Both the position numbers and the translations under genes were made by a program. Shown here piece after piece: positions 25,892 through 34,369 of a stretch of 64,000 bases of DNA (within the stretch, counting starts at the first letter, position 1; each line of letters begins with the position of its first letter). Below the pieces are notes generated by a model. That model had not been told where the DNA came from, ran no database searches, and was given only the letters and a program-made list of their open reading frames with translations. This DNA is from Bacteroidia bacterium. Its GTDB lineage: Bacteria > Bacteroidota > Bacteroidia > J057 > JADKCL01. The DNA lies in assembly GCA_020635905.1 (NCBI GenBank), contig JACJYV010000008.1, forward strand, positions 1 to 64,000, read 5' to 3'.

Positions 25892-26488
25892 ATGAGCGCA
25901 ATTAAATTACTTAAACATTTATTCATAGTCCTTTTCCTATTGACCCTATTCGGTCAGTCTTTGAAAGGGCAACCAATCGAATCAGAACTTGAAAAGGTTT
26001 GTTTTGATGAAGCCGAATTCATTTTTGAAGGATCCGTCTTACAAAAAGAGTTCTTCCGGGGAAGTGATGGGGGCATTTATACTTCGTATGTCATGGACAT
26101 AAAGCATGTTTACCGCGGTGCTATTAAACCAGGCACGGTCGAAGTGGTCATTCCAGGAGGCACAATTGGAAATGAAATAAACGAAATCTCGAATCAGGTA
26201 GAGCCTCAGAATGGCGTGCTTTTTGGCTATTCCGGTCATACAGGACAATCCTACTCCAGGAAAGTTGATAATGATCCACGAATTTCACTTTACCATGTGA
26301 TTGGATTCTCGGATGGATTTTCGCCACCCGCGGCAGGATTTGGCATGAAATTCAATTCATGGGATGAACTCGATTCATGGATTAGCAACCACAAAAATGT
26401 AGTTCTACCTCCCACCCGTTCAAAGGCACAAACAATTGAGCCTAAAAAAAAAAGTTGTAAATATTTCCTTCGCCGAAGAAAGAATTAA
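25892..26488 (+). CDS. N-terminal part of a T9SS metallopeptidase, frame lost at an A run
   Basis: This 198-residue frame has a signal peptide (to LKGQP near residue 28) and a small beta-rich domain with FDEAEFIFEGSVLQKEFF and VYRGAIKPGTVEVVIPGG. It has no sorting domain of its own. It ends shortly after a run of ten A (26444-26453), where reading continues in the wrong frame as SCKYFLRRRKN. Removing one A joins it to the frame of the next entry. The most likely true gene is therefore 25892-28445, of about 850 residues. It could be a pseudogene, a sequencing error, a phase-variable gene or one read by slippage. Confidence 0.7.
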   Translation: MSAIKLLKHLFIVLFLLTLFGQSLKGQPIESELEKVCFDEAEFIFEGSVLQKEFFRGSDGGIYTSYVMDIKHVYRGAIKPGTVEVVIPGGTIGNEINEISNQVEPQNGVLFGYSGHTGQSYSRKVDNDPRISLYHVIGFSDGFSPPAAGFGMKFNSWDELDSWISNHKNVVLPPTRSKAQTIEPKKKSCKYFLRRRKN

Positions 26489-28445
26489 AATTCCAGCAAA
26501 CCTTTTGACGACCAAGGAAAAGCAGGCAAACCGGGAAAAGTACAATGCCAATCTCCTTCGAAAATTTCAGACTTCCCCACCCTTCCATGTCAGGACGGCT
26601 TCCGGGGAAGAACTAACCTACTCATTCAATAACTTCGAACTTACTGGAAATGGCCCTTACTTTTTGGAATTTGAGATTTATGTATCCTGTAATGTTGGTA
26701 CAACTTACCTTGACAACGCTCCCATTTATATTGAATATAATTCAGCCGCCTTTGGCACCAATGTTGTCGCAAATAACAAAGTTTCCGTAACCCCGGGATT
26801 GGGATTTAATACCCCAACTTACTCTGATCCAAACTCCCTCTTAGGAGACGACAGTCCCAATGTTTTCAGCACGGTAATGTCCCTTGATTACAACCAAAAC
26901 AGTTGGAATCGCACCAATATAACCACAATTGGCGATGTGCTTCTCAATGTAAAAATGGAGATTGCAAATTGCGGAATAAAATCCGGGATAAATTTCACCA
27001 ATCAGGCGACTTCCCTCAATGCATTAATATTCACAACCAACCCCATTGAGGATGCCTTCTCTGGCCAATTTTATTTTTACTCAGACCTCCTGTTTTCAGG
27101 AAACCTTGACGTTGATTTATGTACCCCCCAAATAATTTATTTTGACCCGGGTGTTGTTGGTGCAGGGGCATGGTACACGGGAGGCCCTTTTGGAAACTCT
27201 TTACTAACAATCGAAGGGACCGGATTTGGTGATCAAGTGGGACAGGTGATATTTAAGGGAGTTACAAATTCAAATGGTGGAGAAGCGGGATCAAACCATT
27301 GGGACATTGCCAGTTGGACAAATAAAAAAATAGAAATACATGTGCCCTATTTCACGGATTCCTTCCCTTCTCCGGCCAGTCCGACAGGCTATCCCGGTTC
27401 TGGAACATTCAAGGTAAAAAATGCCCTGGGTTACTCTGGAGCAAGTCCCTGGGAATTGGGGATCAAATATGCAATTGGCCAAAATCGCAATCCAACAGAC
27501 CCCTTGACAAAAATCCGAACAGACCTCATTAACATGAACGGGACAGGTGGTTATACAATTCACCTCGATACAAGCATTACCAATAATCCCAATCCTATGT
27601 TTGAAGCCATCATTCGGAAGGCGGTCAAAGATTGGAGATGCGCCACCCTCGTAAACTGGGAAATAGGAACAGATACCACCCTTGGATTTCTTGCCGGATC
27701 GGACAAAATCACCACCATAAGCCTGACAACAGCCCCACTCGGAACCTCGCTGGCCATCACCAGTAGCCATACCCTGATTTGCAATGACGGATCTGGAACA
27801 GGATACGCAGGTTATATGCGGGAATGGGATATGAAAATTTCAAAAGATCTTACCAATCATACCGGAGGAGGGGCCTGGTTTTTTGATACCCTGGGAAATG
27901 ACAAACCGAATGGAACATTTGATTTTTATAATGTCATTCTCCATGAACTTGGGCATGCTCACTCCCTGAAACACATCATAGGCCCATCTTTGATGAAAGT
28001 TGATACGGATAAGACCTTTGTCGCTGGCCCCAGCAGATTAACCATCAAAAATCCGGCACAATCTGGTGGGGAGGAAGTAATTCTAAAAAGCCAAAGCACC
28101 TTGTATGCAAATTGTACCGAACCCTCAGCCATCATCCCGGTCGCCAATGATAGCTGCATTTATGTAAGCAGGTCCAAAGGAATAACTACCCTGAAATCAA
28201 TCAGGGTTTTTCCAAATCCCATCTCTTCAAGAGTTTTCATTGAATTTAGACTCACAAAGCCGCAGATTACCGAGATCAGTATTTTTGATTTTTACGGGCG
28301 TAAGGTCCTTGGATTAGGTTCGTTTCTAAAACCTTCTGGCCAGAATATTGATTTTATAGACATCCCAACACTATCCCCCGGAATTTATTTTATTACCCTT
28401 GAAATCGAGGGAATAAAGCATTCAGAAAAAATAGTCAAATTTTAA
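26436..28445 (+). CDS. C-terminal part of the same T9SS metallopeptidase
   Basis: This 669-residue frame lacks a signal peptide and has only a TTG start within the preceding frame, both signs that it is the continuation of the 25892 reading frame. It contains an IPT/TIG-like domain (about 225-320, GNSLLTIEGTGFGDQVGQVI), a metallopeptidase region with the zinc motif VILHELGHAHSLKH near residues 504-517 followed by LMKVD, and a type A T9SS sorting domain from VFPNPISSRV to KIVKF. The expected product is a secreted zinc protease. The fold before the zinc motif resembles matrix-metalloprotease-like domains (inference). Confidence 0.75.
   Translation: MSLKKKVVNISFAEERIKIPANLLTTKEKQANREKYNANLLRKFQTSPPFHVRTASGEELTYSFNNFELTGNGPYFLEFEIYVSCNVGTTYLDNAPIYIEYNSAAFGTNVVANNKVSVTPGLGFNTPTYSDPNSLLGDDSPNVFSTVMSLDYNQNSWNRTNITTIGDVLLNVKMEIANCGIKSGINFTNQATSLNALIFTTNPIEDAFSGQFYFYSDLLFSGNLDVDLCTPQIIYFDPGVVGAGAWYTGGPFGNSLLTIEGTGFGDQVGQVIFKGVTNSNGGEAGSNHWDIASWTNKKIEIHVPYFTDSFPSPASPTGYPGSGTFKVKNALGYSGASPWELGIKYAIGQNRNPTDPLTKIRTDLINMNGTGGYTIHLDTSITNNPNPMFEAIIRKAVKDWRCATLVNWEIGTDTTLGFLAGSDKITTISLTTAPLGTSLAITSSHTLICNDGSGTGYAGYMREWDMKISKDLTNHTGGGAWFFDTLGNDKPNGTFDFYNVILHELGHAHSLKHIIGPSLMKVDTDKTFVAGPSRLTIKNPAQSGGEEVILKSQSTLYANCTEPSAIIPVANDSCIYVSRSKGITTLKSIRVFPNPISSRVFIEFRLTKPQITEISIFDFYGRKVLGLGSFLKPSGQNIDFIDIPTLSPGIYFITLEIEGIKHSEKIVKF
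26444..26453 (+). other. Ten-A homopolymer at the frame break
   Basis: Ten consecutive A bases fall exactly where the upstream frame (signal peptide) and downstream frame (protease and sorting domain) must be joined. With nine A the reading would run PKKKVVNISFAEER without interruption. Runs of this length are prone to replication slippage, polymerase slippage and sequencing error. Confidence 0.8.
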
Positions 28446-28540
28446 ACTTGCCAACGGGTCCATGGAAATCGCCCACCAGAGCCCCATTTAGGTAAAACAA
28501 GACCGGCGATTTGTTTAATTGAACCAGGTAAAGAATTTAT

Positions 28541-28582
28541 GACCCTCATGCCTTCCATAATAGGGAGGCATGAGGGTCTTTC
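28541..28582 (+). terminator. Strong intrinsic terminator before the XRE gene
   Basis: GACCCTCATGCC (28541-28552) and GGCATGAGGGTC (28567-28578) pair perfectly. The inner TTCC/GGGA extends the stem to 16 pairs around an ATAATA loop, and TTTC follows. It lies about 95 bases past the metallopeptidase stop. The rest of 28446-28779 holds no gene. Confidence 0.88.
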
Positions 28583-28731
28583 AGTAAATTAAATTTTGGA
28601 TTTGAATGAATCTCTTCCCTCAATTAATCCTCGCTTTTAATAATTTCATAAAACGCCTCTTCCATCGCAATCCCACCCTGTTTTAGAAATCGGAAAAACG
28701 AGAATCACCTACCCTCACACAATCGAAATAC

Positions 28732-28767
28732 CCCATATCTGTGTTGACATATCCCATATCTGAGTTG
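28732..28767 (+). promoter_or_regulatory. Tandem operator-like repeats upstream of the XRE gene
   Basis: CCCATATCTGTGTTG (28732-28746) and CCCATATCTGAGTTG (28753-28767) agree at 14 of 15 bases and are spaced 21 bases start to start, two turns of the helix. The second ends 12 bases before the ATG at 28780. This layout suits binding of a dimeric XRE repressor to its own promoter; the binding itself is inference. Confidence 0.6.
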
Positions 28768-28779
28768 CATTTTTAGCCC

Positions 28780-29013
28780 ATGCTTGAAGAAGAGGAAAAG
28801 TTTATTCGCCAATTCGGACAGCGTATTCGCGCACTTCGCAAACAACTGGATATATCTCAGGAAGAGTTGGCTCTCAGGTCCGAAATGAGCATAAATCAGA
28901 TCGGACGCATCGAAAGGGGGGAGATCAATACCAGTCTGCTTGTATTACGGAAGCTTGCAAAAGCCCTGGAGGTGCCGGAAAACAAACTTTTAACCGATCT
29001 GGGAGAGAAATGA
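28780..29013 (+). CDS. XRE-family helix-turn-helix regulator
   Basis: This 77-residue protein is a single HTH_3 domain: FGQRIRALRKQLDISQEELA near residues 12-31, then the recognition helix region SEMSINQIGRIERGEINTS and LRKLAKALEVPENKLL. It has no other domain. It is an expected transcriptional repressor, and the tandem repeats just upstream are the likely operator. It lies 204 bases before the PLD-helicase gene on the same strand, so it probably controls that gene. Controller proteins of restriction and other defence loci have this size and form. Confidence 0.88.
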   Translation: MLEEEEKFIRQFGQRIRALRKQLDISQEELALRSEMSINQIGRIERGEINTSLLVLRKLAKALEVPENKLLTDLGEK

Positions 29014-29217
29014 ATTTTATTGACCTTTTTGCTGGTGGAATAAACTTTCCTAATAGTTTGTAAGGCTCATAAAATTGATTCTCATTTCTCCCACCGTGGT
29101 TGAGGCACTTACATTTTTTATACTTGACATTTCTGAATCCATTAGCTAAAAAGCCCGAAAGCCAATGGTAGGATCAATGAGAATATGTAAATTGTCCCAA
29201 TCCTATCCACCAAACTG

Positions 29218-32200
29218 ATGATGAAGCAAGGACTTTACGAGTTATTGATTAATAAGCTGATTACCGAAAAACTTGATGACCTTGACAGAAATCAATATTT
29301 CATTAAGCAATCCCCCATAGACAAAAATGAAGCAAGTTTAGTCCTTACCAGGTATCTAAGTGAGGTGATCGGAAGTGCGCTAGGCAAATATTCTGGTGAT
29401 GACAGACTGAACAACCAAATTGAACTTTCCAACAAAATCATTCGCTTATTAAAGGAAGACCTAAAAAGTAATGATTTCGAAGGTGATCTTATCACAACTC
29501 AAGCCAATATCCTTAATGCAATATTCTCCAAAGTTGATGCTCCCTTTTCTGATTTTGAAAAGCATTTAAAAGAAATAACACCTTACACTCGGCTTTCTCA
29601 GAGCGAGCTATTTACCGGAAGTAACGCTCAAATATCCCTCGAAAGCGAAATCAAAAAGGAAATATCCTCTTCTGACAAAGTCTCGTTTTTGGTTTCATTT
29701 ATCAAATGGACTGGCATTAGAATATTTGAGCAGGAACTCATAGAATTTACCGAAAGAGGCGGCCAATTAAAGATAATTACGACCTCGTATATGGGCGCAA
29801 CTGACCTAAAAGCAGTCGAGTTTTTATCTTCCCTCAAAAACACCCAGGTAAAAGTATCCTATAATACAGAAAATGAAAGATTACATGCAAAGGCCTACCT
29901 TTTCTTAAGAAACTCAGGATTCCATACAGGCTATATTGGATCTTCCAATATTTCAAGGTCGGCCCTAACCAATGGCCTTGAGTGGAATATGAAGGTAACC
30001 ACCAAGGAGGTAAAGCATATCATTGATAAATTTCAAAAAACTTTTGACACATACTGGCAGGACAGCGAATTTGAATTATTCAAAAGAGAAGAGCATACTC
30101 AAAAACTTCAAAGGGCTCTGAAAAGGGAAAAAATCTCGGACAAAAATAAATTTGCCACTTTCTTTGACCTCGAGCCCAAGGTTTTCCAAAAGGAAATTCT
30201 TGAAAAACTTGAAGTTGAAAGATTAGTCCATGGCAGAAAACAAAACCTGATTGTTGCCGCCACCGGAACGGGCAAAACTTTTATTTCCGCATTTGATTTC
30301 AAGCGATTCAAAAAGGAAAATCCCAGTGCAAAACTCCTTTTTGTAGCTCACAGGAAGGAAATTCTACAGCAAGCCCAGCAAGTATTTCAAGCAGTATTGA
30401 AGGACCCAAATTTTGGTGAGTTGTGGGTGGATGGGCTTATCCCAGATCGATATGAATCCGTCTTTGCTTCCGTCCAAACTTTAAAAAATCAAATCAATTC
30501 TCTCCCCCTTTCTGACTCCTATTATAATTTCATTGTCATTGATGAAGTCCATCATATCGCTGCTGCCAGTTATCGACCCATTTTAAAGAAATTTAACCCC
30601 AATATTTTACTGGGATTAACCGCAACTCCTGAAAGAATGGATGGAGAAGACATCCTTCAAGATTTTTGTCAAACCATCGCCGCTGAAATTCGATTACCAG
30701 AGGCTTTAAACCTCAAGCTCCTTTGCCCATTCCAATATTTTGGCATAACTGACAGTGTGGATTTATCTCGAATTGAATGGAAAAATGGAAGGTATATGCC
30801 AGGAGAATTATCCAAAGTTTATCTTCAAAATGATCGGCGAGTGGGAGAAATTATTGGCAATTTGGAAAAAAACCTCACCAGACCAAACGATGTGCGGGCA
30901 CTTGCATTCTGCGTAACTCAAGAGCATGCCCAATTTATGGCCGAAAAATTCATCTTTTCGGGCTATAGAGCTGATTATTTGACAAGCACCAGAAATAATG
31001 ACCGAGATGAATTGAGGGAAAAATTTAGGAAAAAAGAGATTAACTACCTGTTTGTTGTTGACATCTTTAATGAAGGGATTGACATTCCCGAAATTGATAC
31101 CGTCCTATTTCTTCGCCCCACCGAAAGCCTGACTGTATTTTTGCAACAATTGGGCCGAGGCCTAAGGCTGGAAGAGGGCAAGGATTGCCTAACTGTGCTT
31201 GATTTTGTTGGAAACTCCAGACCGGAATACGATTTTGAAGGCAAGTTCAGGGCGTTAATTGGAAAAACCAACACCTCCTTGATCAAAGAAGTAGAAGATA
31301 ATTTTCCCCATTTGCCTCTTGGATGCTCCATTATCTTAGAGAAAAAAGCAAAAGCCTACATATTGGATAATATTCGAAAAGCTACCAATCTAAATGCAAG
31401 GCAAATTATAGAAAAAATACGAAATTTCAAGCACCAGACGGCACTTCCACTCACCCTCAAAAATTTTTCGGAATTCTACCACCTCCCTTTGCACTTAATC
31501 TACAAAAAAGGAAGTTGGAAAAGACTATGCAATATGGCTGGCCAGATAGATAACTTTTCGTCAAACCTTGAAAAAGAAATATATAGGGCTATTTCCAAAA
31601 AGTGGTTTGCATGCAAATCAACCACTTACTTCAAATTTATCTTGTCACTGGCTCGTAAAAACTTCAAAATTCAAATCGAAACCTTAACCAAAGAGGAAAA
31701 GGCCATGTGTTTGATGTTACACTACGATATTTGGCAAGAAGCAGGTGGTTTTCCAAACCTGGAGGAAAGTATTCGTAGCATTGGGAAAAATCCCGTCTTA
31801 GTAGAGGAAATTATTGAGGTACTGGAAATACAGATCAATAAAATTGATTTCATGGAATTCCCAGCCATACTCTCATACCCACAACCATTGAAAATACATG
31901 GGCGCTACACTCGGGAACAAATACTGGCCGCATTTGGCTTCTCAACCTTCAATAAGAAATCAAGTAATCGAGAAGGAGTAGCCCTATCAAAAGAAAAGAA
32001 CACTGAAATTCTCTTTATCACACTAAAAAAGTCAGAGCAAAATTTTTCTCCCACGACCCTTTACGATGACTTCGCTATGAGTGAATTTATCTTCCATTGG
32101 CAAACCCAAAATTCGGCAACCCCTGAACAAGGCAGGGGTTGGGAATATCTTAATCACAATAAAATGGGTAGGAATATATTACTTTTTGTAAGAGAACAAA

Positions 32201-32358
32201 ACGAAGATGAGTTTGGAAACACCATGGGATTTGTATTCTTAGGCAGCGGCAACCTATTAGAATCCAGTGGCTCAAAACCCATGAGCATAAAATGGCAATT
32301 GGATTATCCAATACCCCCTTTTCTTTGGAAGGAATCTGCAAAAATGGCTCTGAGCTGA
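29218..32358 (+). CDS. PLD nuclease-like / DEAD helicase / DUF3427 protein
   Basis: The 1046-residue protein has three recognisable parts. Residues about 110-290 are a phospholipase D-like domain with LHAKAYLFL near 221 and GYIGSSNIS near 237, the HxK and GSxN elements of a nuclease half-site. Residues about 320-680 are an SF2 helicase with AATGTGKTF (Walker A) near 346, VIDEVHHIAA near 440, LTATPERMDG near 466 and QQLGRGLRLEEGKD near 643. The last 130 residues match DUF3427, with FHWQTQNSATPEQGRGWEYL and PMSIKWQLDYPIP. Such proteins are suspected DNA-processing or defence enzymes; the exact activity is unknown. GC is low compared with flanking genes. Confidence 0.92.
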   Translation: MMKQGLYELLINKLITEKLDDLDRNQYFIKQSPIDKNEASLVLTRYLSEVIGSALGKYSGDDRLNNQIELSNKIIRLLKEDLKSNDFEGDLITTQANILNAIFSKVDAPFSDFEKHLKEITPYTRLSQSELFTGSNAQISLESEIKKEISSSDKVSFLVSFIKWTGIRIFEQELIEFTERGGQLKIITTSYMGATDLKAVEFLSSLKNTQVKVSYNTENERLHAKAYLFLRNSGFHTGYIGSSNISRSALTNGLEWNMKVTTKEVKHIIDKFQKTFDTYWQDSEFELFKREEHTQKLQRALKREKISDKNKFATFFDLEPKVFQKEILEKLEVERLVHGRKQNLIVAATGTGKTFISAFDFKRFKKENPSAKLLFVAHRKEILQQAQQVFQAVLKDPNFGELWVDGLIPDRYESVFASVQTLKNQINSLPLSDSYYNFIVIDEVHHIAAASYRPILKKFNPNILLGLTATPERMDGEDILQDFCQTIAAEIRLPEALNLKLLCPFQYFGITDSVDLSRIEWKNGRYMPGELSKVYLQNDRRVGEIIGNLEKNLTRPNDVRALAFCVTQEHAQFMAEKFIFSGYRADYLTSTRNNDRDELREKFRKKEINYLFVVDIFNEGIDIPEIDTVLFLRPTESLTVFLQQLGRGLRLEEGKDCLTVLDFVGNSRPEYDFEGKFRALIGKTNTSLIKEVEDNFPHLPLGCSIILEKKAKAYILDNIRKATNLNARQIIEKIRNFKHQTALPLTLKNFSEFYHLPLHLIYKKGSWKRLCNMAGQIDNFSSNLEKEIYRAISKKWFACKSTTYFKFILSLARKNFKIQIETLTKEEKAMCLMLHYDIWQEAGGFPNLEESIRSIGKNPVLVEEIIEVLEIQINKIDFMEFPAILSYPQPLKIHGRYTREQILAAFGFSTFNKKSSNREGVALSKEKNTEILFITLKKSEQNFSPTTLYDDFAMSEFIFHWQTQNSATPEQGRGWEYLNHNKMGRNILLFVREQNEDEFGNTMGFVFLGSGNLLESSGSKPMSIKWQLDYPIPPFLWKESAKMALS

Positions 32359-32778
32359 GAAATCACTCCTTTACAATCTGCATTTTCTTGGCTTTTTTTA
32401 TTAACCTTGTTTTACCCTTTCAAGGTAGTTTTTTCCCAAAAAAAACCTCCCCCCTTCTCCCAAAAATTCCGTACCTTTTCCCCTATATCCACCCAGGAGC
32501 CCGGATTCTGCCCCCACCAGCATCCAACCGACCAGCCACCCCAAAAAGGCTCCTTCAATCCACCACTCCCCACCGGGTATCATCAGGGAATTATCAGGGG
32601 TTCATTAGGGTTTCGTTAGGTTGAGATCCATTGGAGATCTTTTTCCGGTCCCTTCCAAAACCCATAAAAGTCCCTTGCAAAACAGCAGCTCCAATTATCC
32701 TCTCACCTTGCAGAAAAATTTCCCAGCAATTGAAAATTCTTGTGTATCTTAAATACGTTAAAACCTGAATGAAAAATA
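32359..32778. other. Intergenic region without a gene
   Basis: This 420-base stretch shows no credible gene. It has pyrimidine-rich blocks (about 32420-32500) and three near copies of a CAGGGGTTCATTAGGG-like motif near 32583-32622. It marks the right limit of the AT-rich segment. Confidence 0.5.
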
Positions 32779-33582
32779 ATGGCAGAAGCAAAGGGCTTAA
32801 TCCACCTCAAAGGCACGCTCCGCGACCTCGTATTCTATCGCATGAACGGCAAGACCATAGTCCGGTCGAAGGGCACCGTATCAAAGGAACGCATCATGCA
32901 GGACCCCGCATTTGCCAGACGGAGGGAAACCATGTCGGAATTTGGGGGTGCCAACCTCATGGGGCGGGACATGCGCAGCTGTTGGGATGAGGTGAAGGCT
33001 ACTTTTTGCGGACCGTATGTGAGCGGCCGGCTGTGCGGCAAACTGAAGGCAGGGATTGCGCCTTTTGGGGCAGGTGAAAAGGGGAAACGCACCCTGGGCC
33101 TGCGCAATAACCCGACCGCCCTGCTGGGTTTCGGCCTGGACCGCCGCCGCGACTTCAGACAGATCTGCAGTGAGGTATTTACCCTGGCAGCCGACCCGTC
33201 GCGCCGCTCCGTGACCCTGTATATGCCACCCCTGACCCATGCGGATGTGCAATTGCGCCAGCCCAAAGGGGCCACCCACTACCGCCTGTGGCTGCACCTG
33301 TGCACCATCAGTGACTATGCCTGGAATGCAGAATGTGAAAGCTACCAGCCCTTGCATACCAAACAAAATCTGGCCCGCGCCCTGGTGATCAGCGATCCGC
33401 AACCCCTGCGGGAGGCAGGTGCAGCCGGGCAGACGATTACGGCCAATCTCCCGGTGGAGGGGGACCTGTCGGAGGAGGTGTCGATGGTCGCCCTGGTGGG
33501 GATCGAATTTTGTCAGTATGTGCGGGAGGAATACCGCACCCTGGCCCAAAACCGCGCCATGATGATCGCCGGGATTTTCTGA
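32779..33582 (+). CDS. Conserved protein of unknown function (Bacteroidota family)
   Basis: The 267-residue product begins MAEAKGLIHLKGTLRDLVFY and continues with NGKTIVRSKGTVSKERIMQD and RRRETMSEFGGANLMGRDMR. This N-terminal pattern (an opening beta hairpin, then a DPAFxRxRExxxEFG helix) is shared by a widespread family of Bacteroidota hypothetical proteins, often in several copies per genome. The C-terminal half is beta-rich, with SVTLYMPPLTHADVQLRQP. There is no signal peptide and no catalytic motif. It precedes the transposase gene by 68 bases, but no relationship is known. Confidence 0.8.
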   Translation: MAEAKGLIHLKGTLRDLVFYRMNGKTIVRSKGTVSKERIMQDPAFARRRETMSEFGGANLMGRDMRSCWDEVKATFCGPYVSGRLCGKLKAGIAPFGAGEKGKRTLGLRNNPTALLGFGLDRRRDFRQICSEVFTLAADPSRRSVTLYMPPLTHADVQLRQPKGATHYRLWLHLCTISDYAWNAECESYQPLHTKQNLARALVISDPQPLREAGAAGQTITANLPVEGDLSEEVSMVALVGIEFCQYVREEYRTLAQNRAMMIAGIF

Positions 33583-33650
33583 AGGACTGGGGTTTGGGGA
33601 ACGGGAATTTCAGGAATGAATTTCAGGGTCACAATCACACCGTTTGACAA

Positions 33651-34334
33651 ATGGCGGATCTGTTTCAAAACAAATACAGGATAGCCTCTGCCCGGCTTGC
33701 CGGGTGGGATTATGGCACGCCGGGTGCCTATTTTGTAACCATTTGCACCCGGGAGCGGGAACATTATTTTGGGCAGGTGAAGGACGGGGTGATGGATTTG
33801 TCGAAGGCGGGGCAGATAGCCTGGGATGTCTGGCAATTGGTTGCCGAACAATTTGATTTTGCCGCATTGGATGCGTTTGTGGTGATGCCCAATCACGTGC
33901 ACGGGATTGTATGGATTCGGGACGAACCGGTGGTTTCACCCATTATGGGGGTTGAACCACCGGTAGAGACGCGATTAATCGCGTCTCTACGGGATAACCG
34001 GGATGACGGTGATGACGGTGAAAACCGTAACGCCGACAACCATCATAACGCCAATAACAACGCAATCCATCCCCCCCAACCATCCGCGCAACCCAATCCG
34101 CAAAATCCATTGCGGATCATCCCATCCCCGATGCAGGTAAATAACCTGTCGCGCATCATCAGGTGGTACAAAGGCAGGACCACCTATGAATGCAGAAGGG
34201 CTGGACTGGCATTTGCCTGGCAGGCCCGGTTTCACGACCACATTGTGCGGGAGGGGGATGCCCTGGTGCGGATTCGGCAATACATTGTCCAAAACCCCGC
34301 CAATTGGGGGCAGGACAGGTTTTTCAGGAGGTAA
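33651..34334 (+). CDS. RAYT-type (Y1, HUH) transposase
   Basis: The 227-residue protein belongs to the Y1 transposase family of REP-associated tyrosine transposases. It has GAYFVTICTRERE near residues 25-37, the HUH motif in VVMPNHVHGIVW near 75-86, and the catalytic tyrosine in RIRQYIVQNPANW near 208-220. Between them (about 95-165) is a non-family low-complexity stretch rich in N, D, H and P, encoded partly by a perfect palindrome at 33963-33990. RAYTs act in trans on short palindromic repeats and normally occur once per genome without flanking IS ends. Whether this copy is active is unknown. Confidence 0.9.
   Translation: MADLFQNKYRIASARLAGWDYGTPGAYFVTICTREREHYFGQVKDGVMDLSKAGQIAWDVWQLVAEQFDFAALDAFVVMPNHVHGIVWIRDEPVVSPIMGVEPPVETRLIASLRDNRDDGDDGENRNADNHHNANNNAIHPPQPSAQPNPQNPLRIIPSPMQVNNLSRIIRWYKGRTTYECRRAGLAFAWQARFHDHIVREGDALVRIRQYIVQNPANWGQDRFFRR
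33963..33990. repeat. Perfect 28-base palindrome inside the RAYT gene
   Basis: GTAGAGACGCGATT is followed directly by its exact reverse complement. It translates in frame as ETRLIASLR, so the transposase frame is kept. Palindromes beginning GTAGAGACGCGA are a common mobile repeat type in several bacterial phyla. It is followed by small ATGACGGTG and AACGCC direct repeats. Confidence 0.9.
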
Positions 34335-34369
34335 ATGCGTATATTGGGGAAAATATTAATGATTGTTGC

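Noticed and set aside
32779..34334. Prophage or IS interpretation of the hypothetical gene and transposase
   Set aside because: No phage structural, integrase or IS-end sequences were seen; the Y1 protein fits a RAYT, which lacks IS ends.
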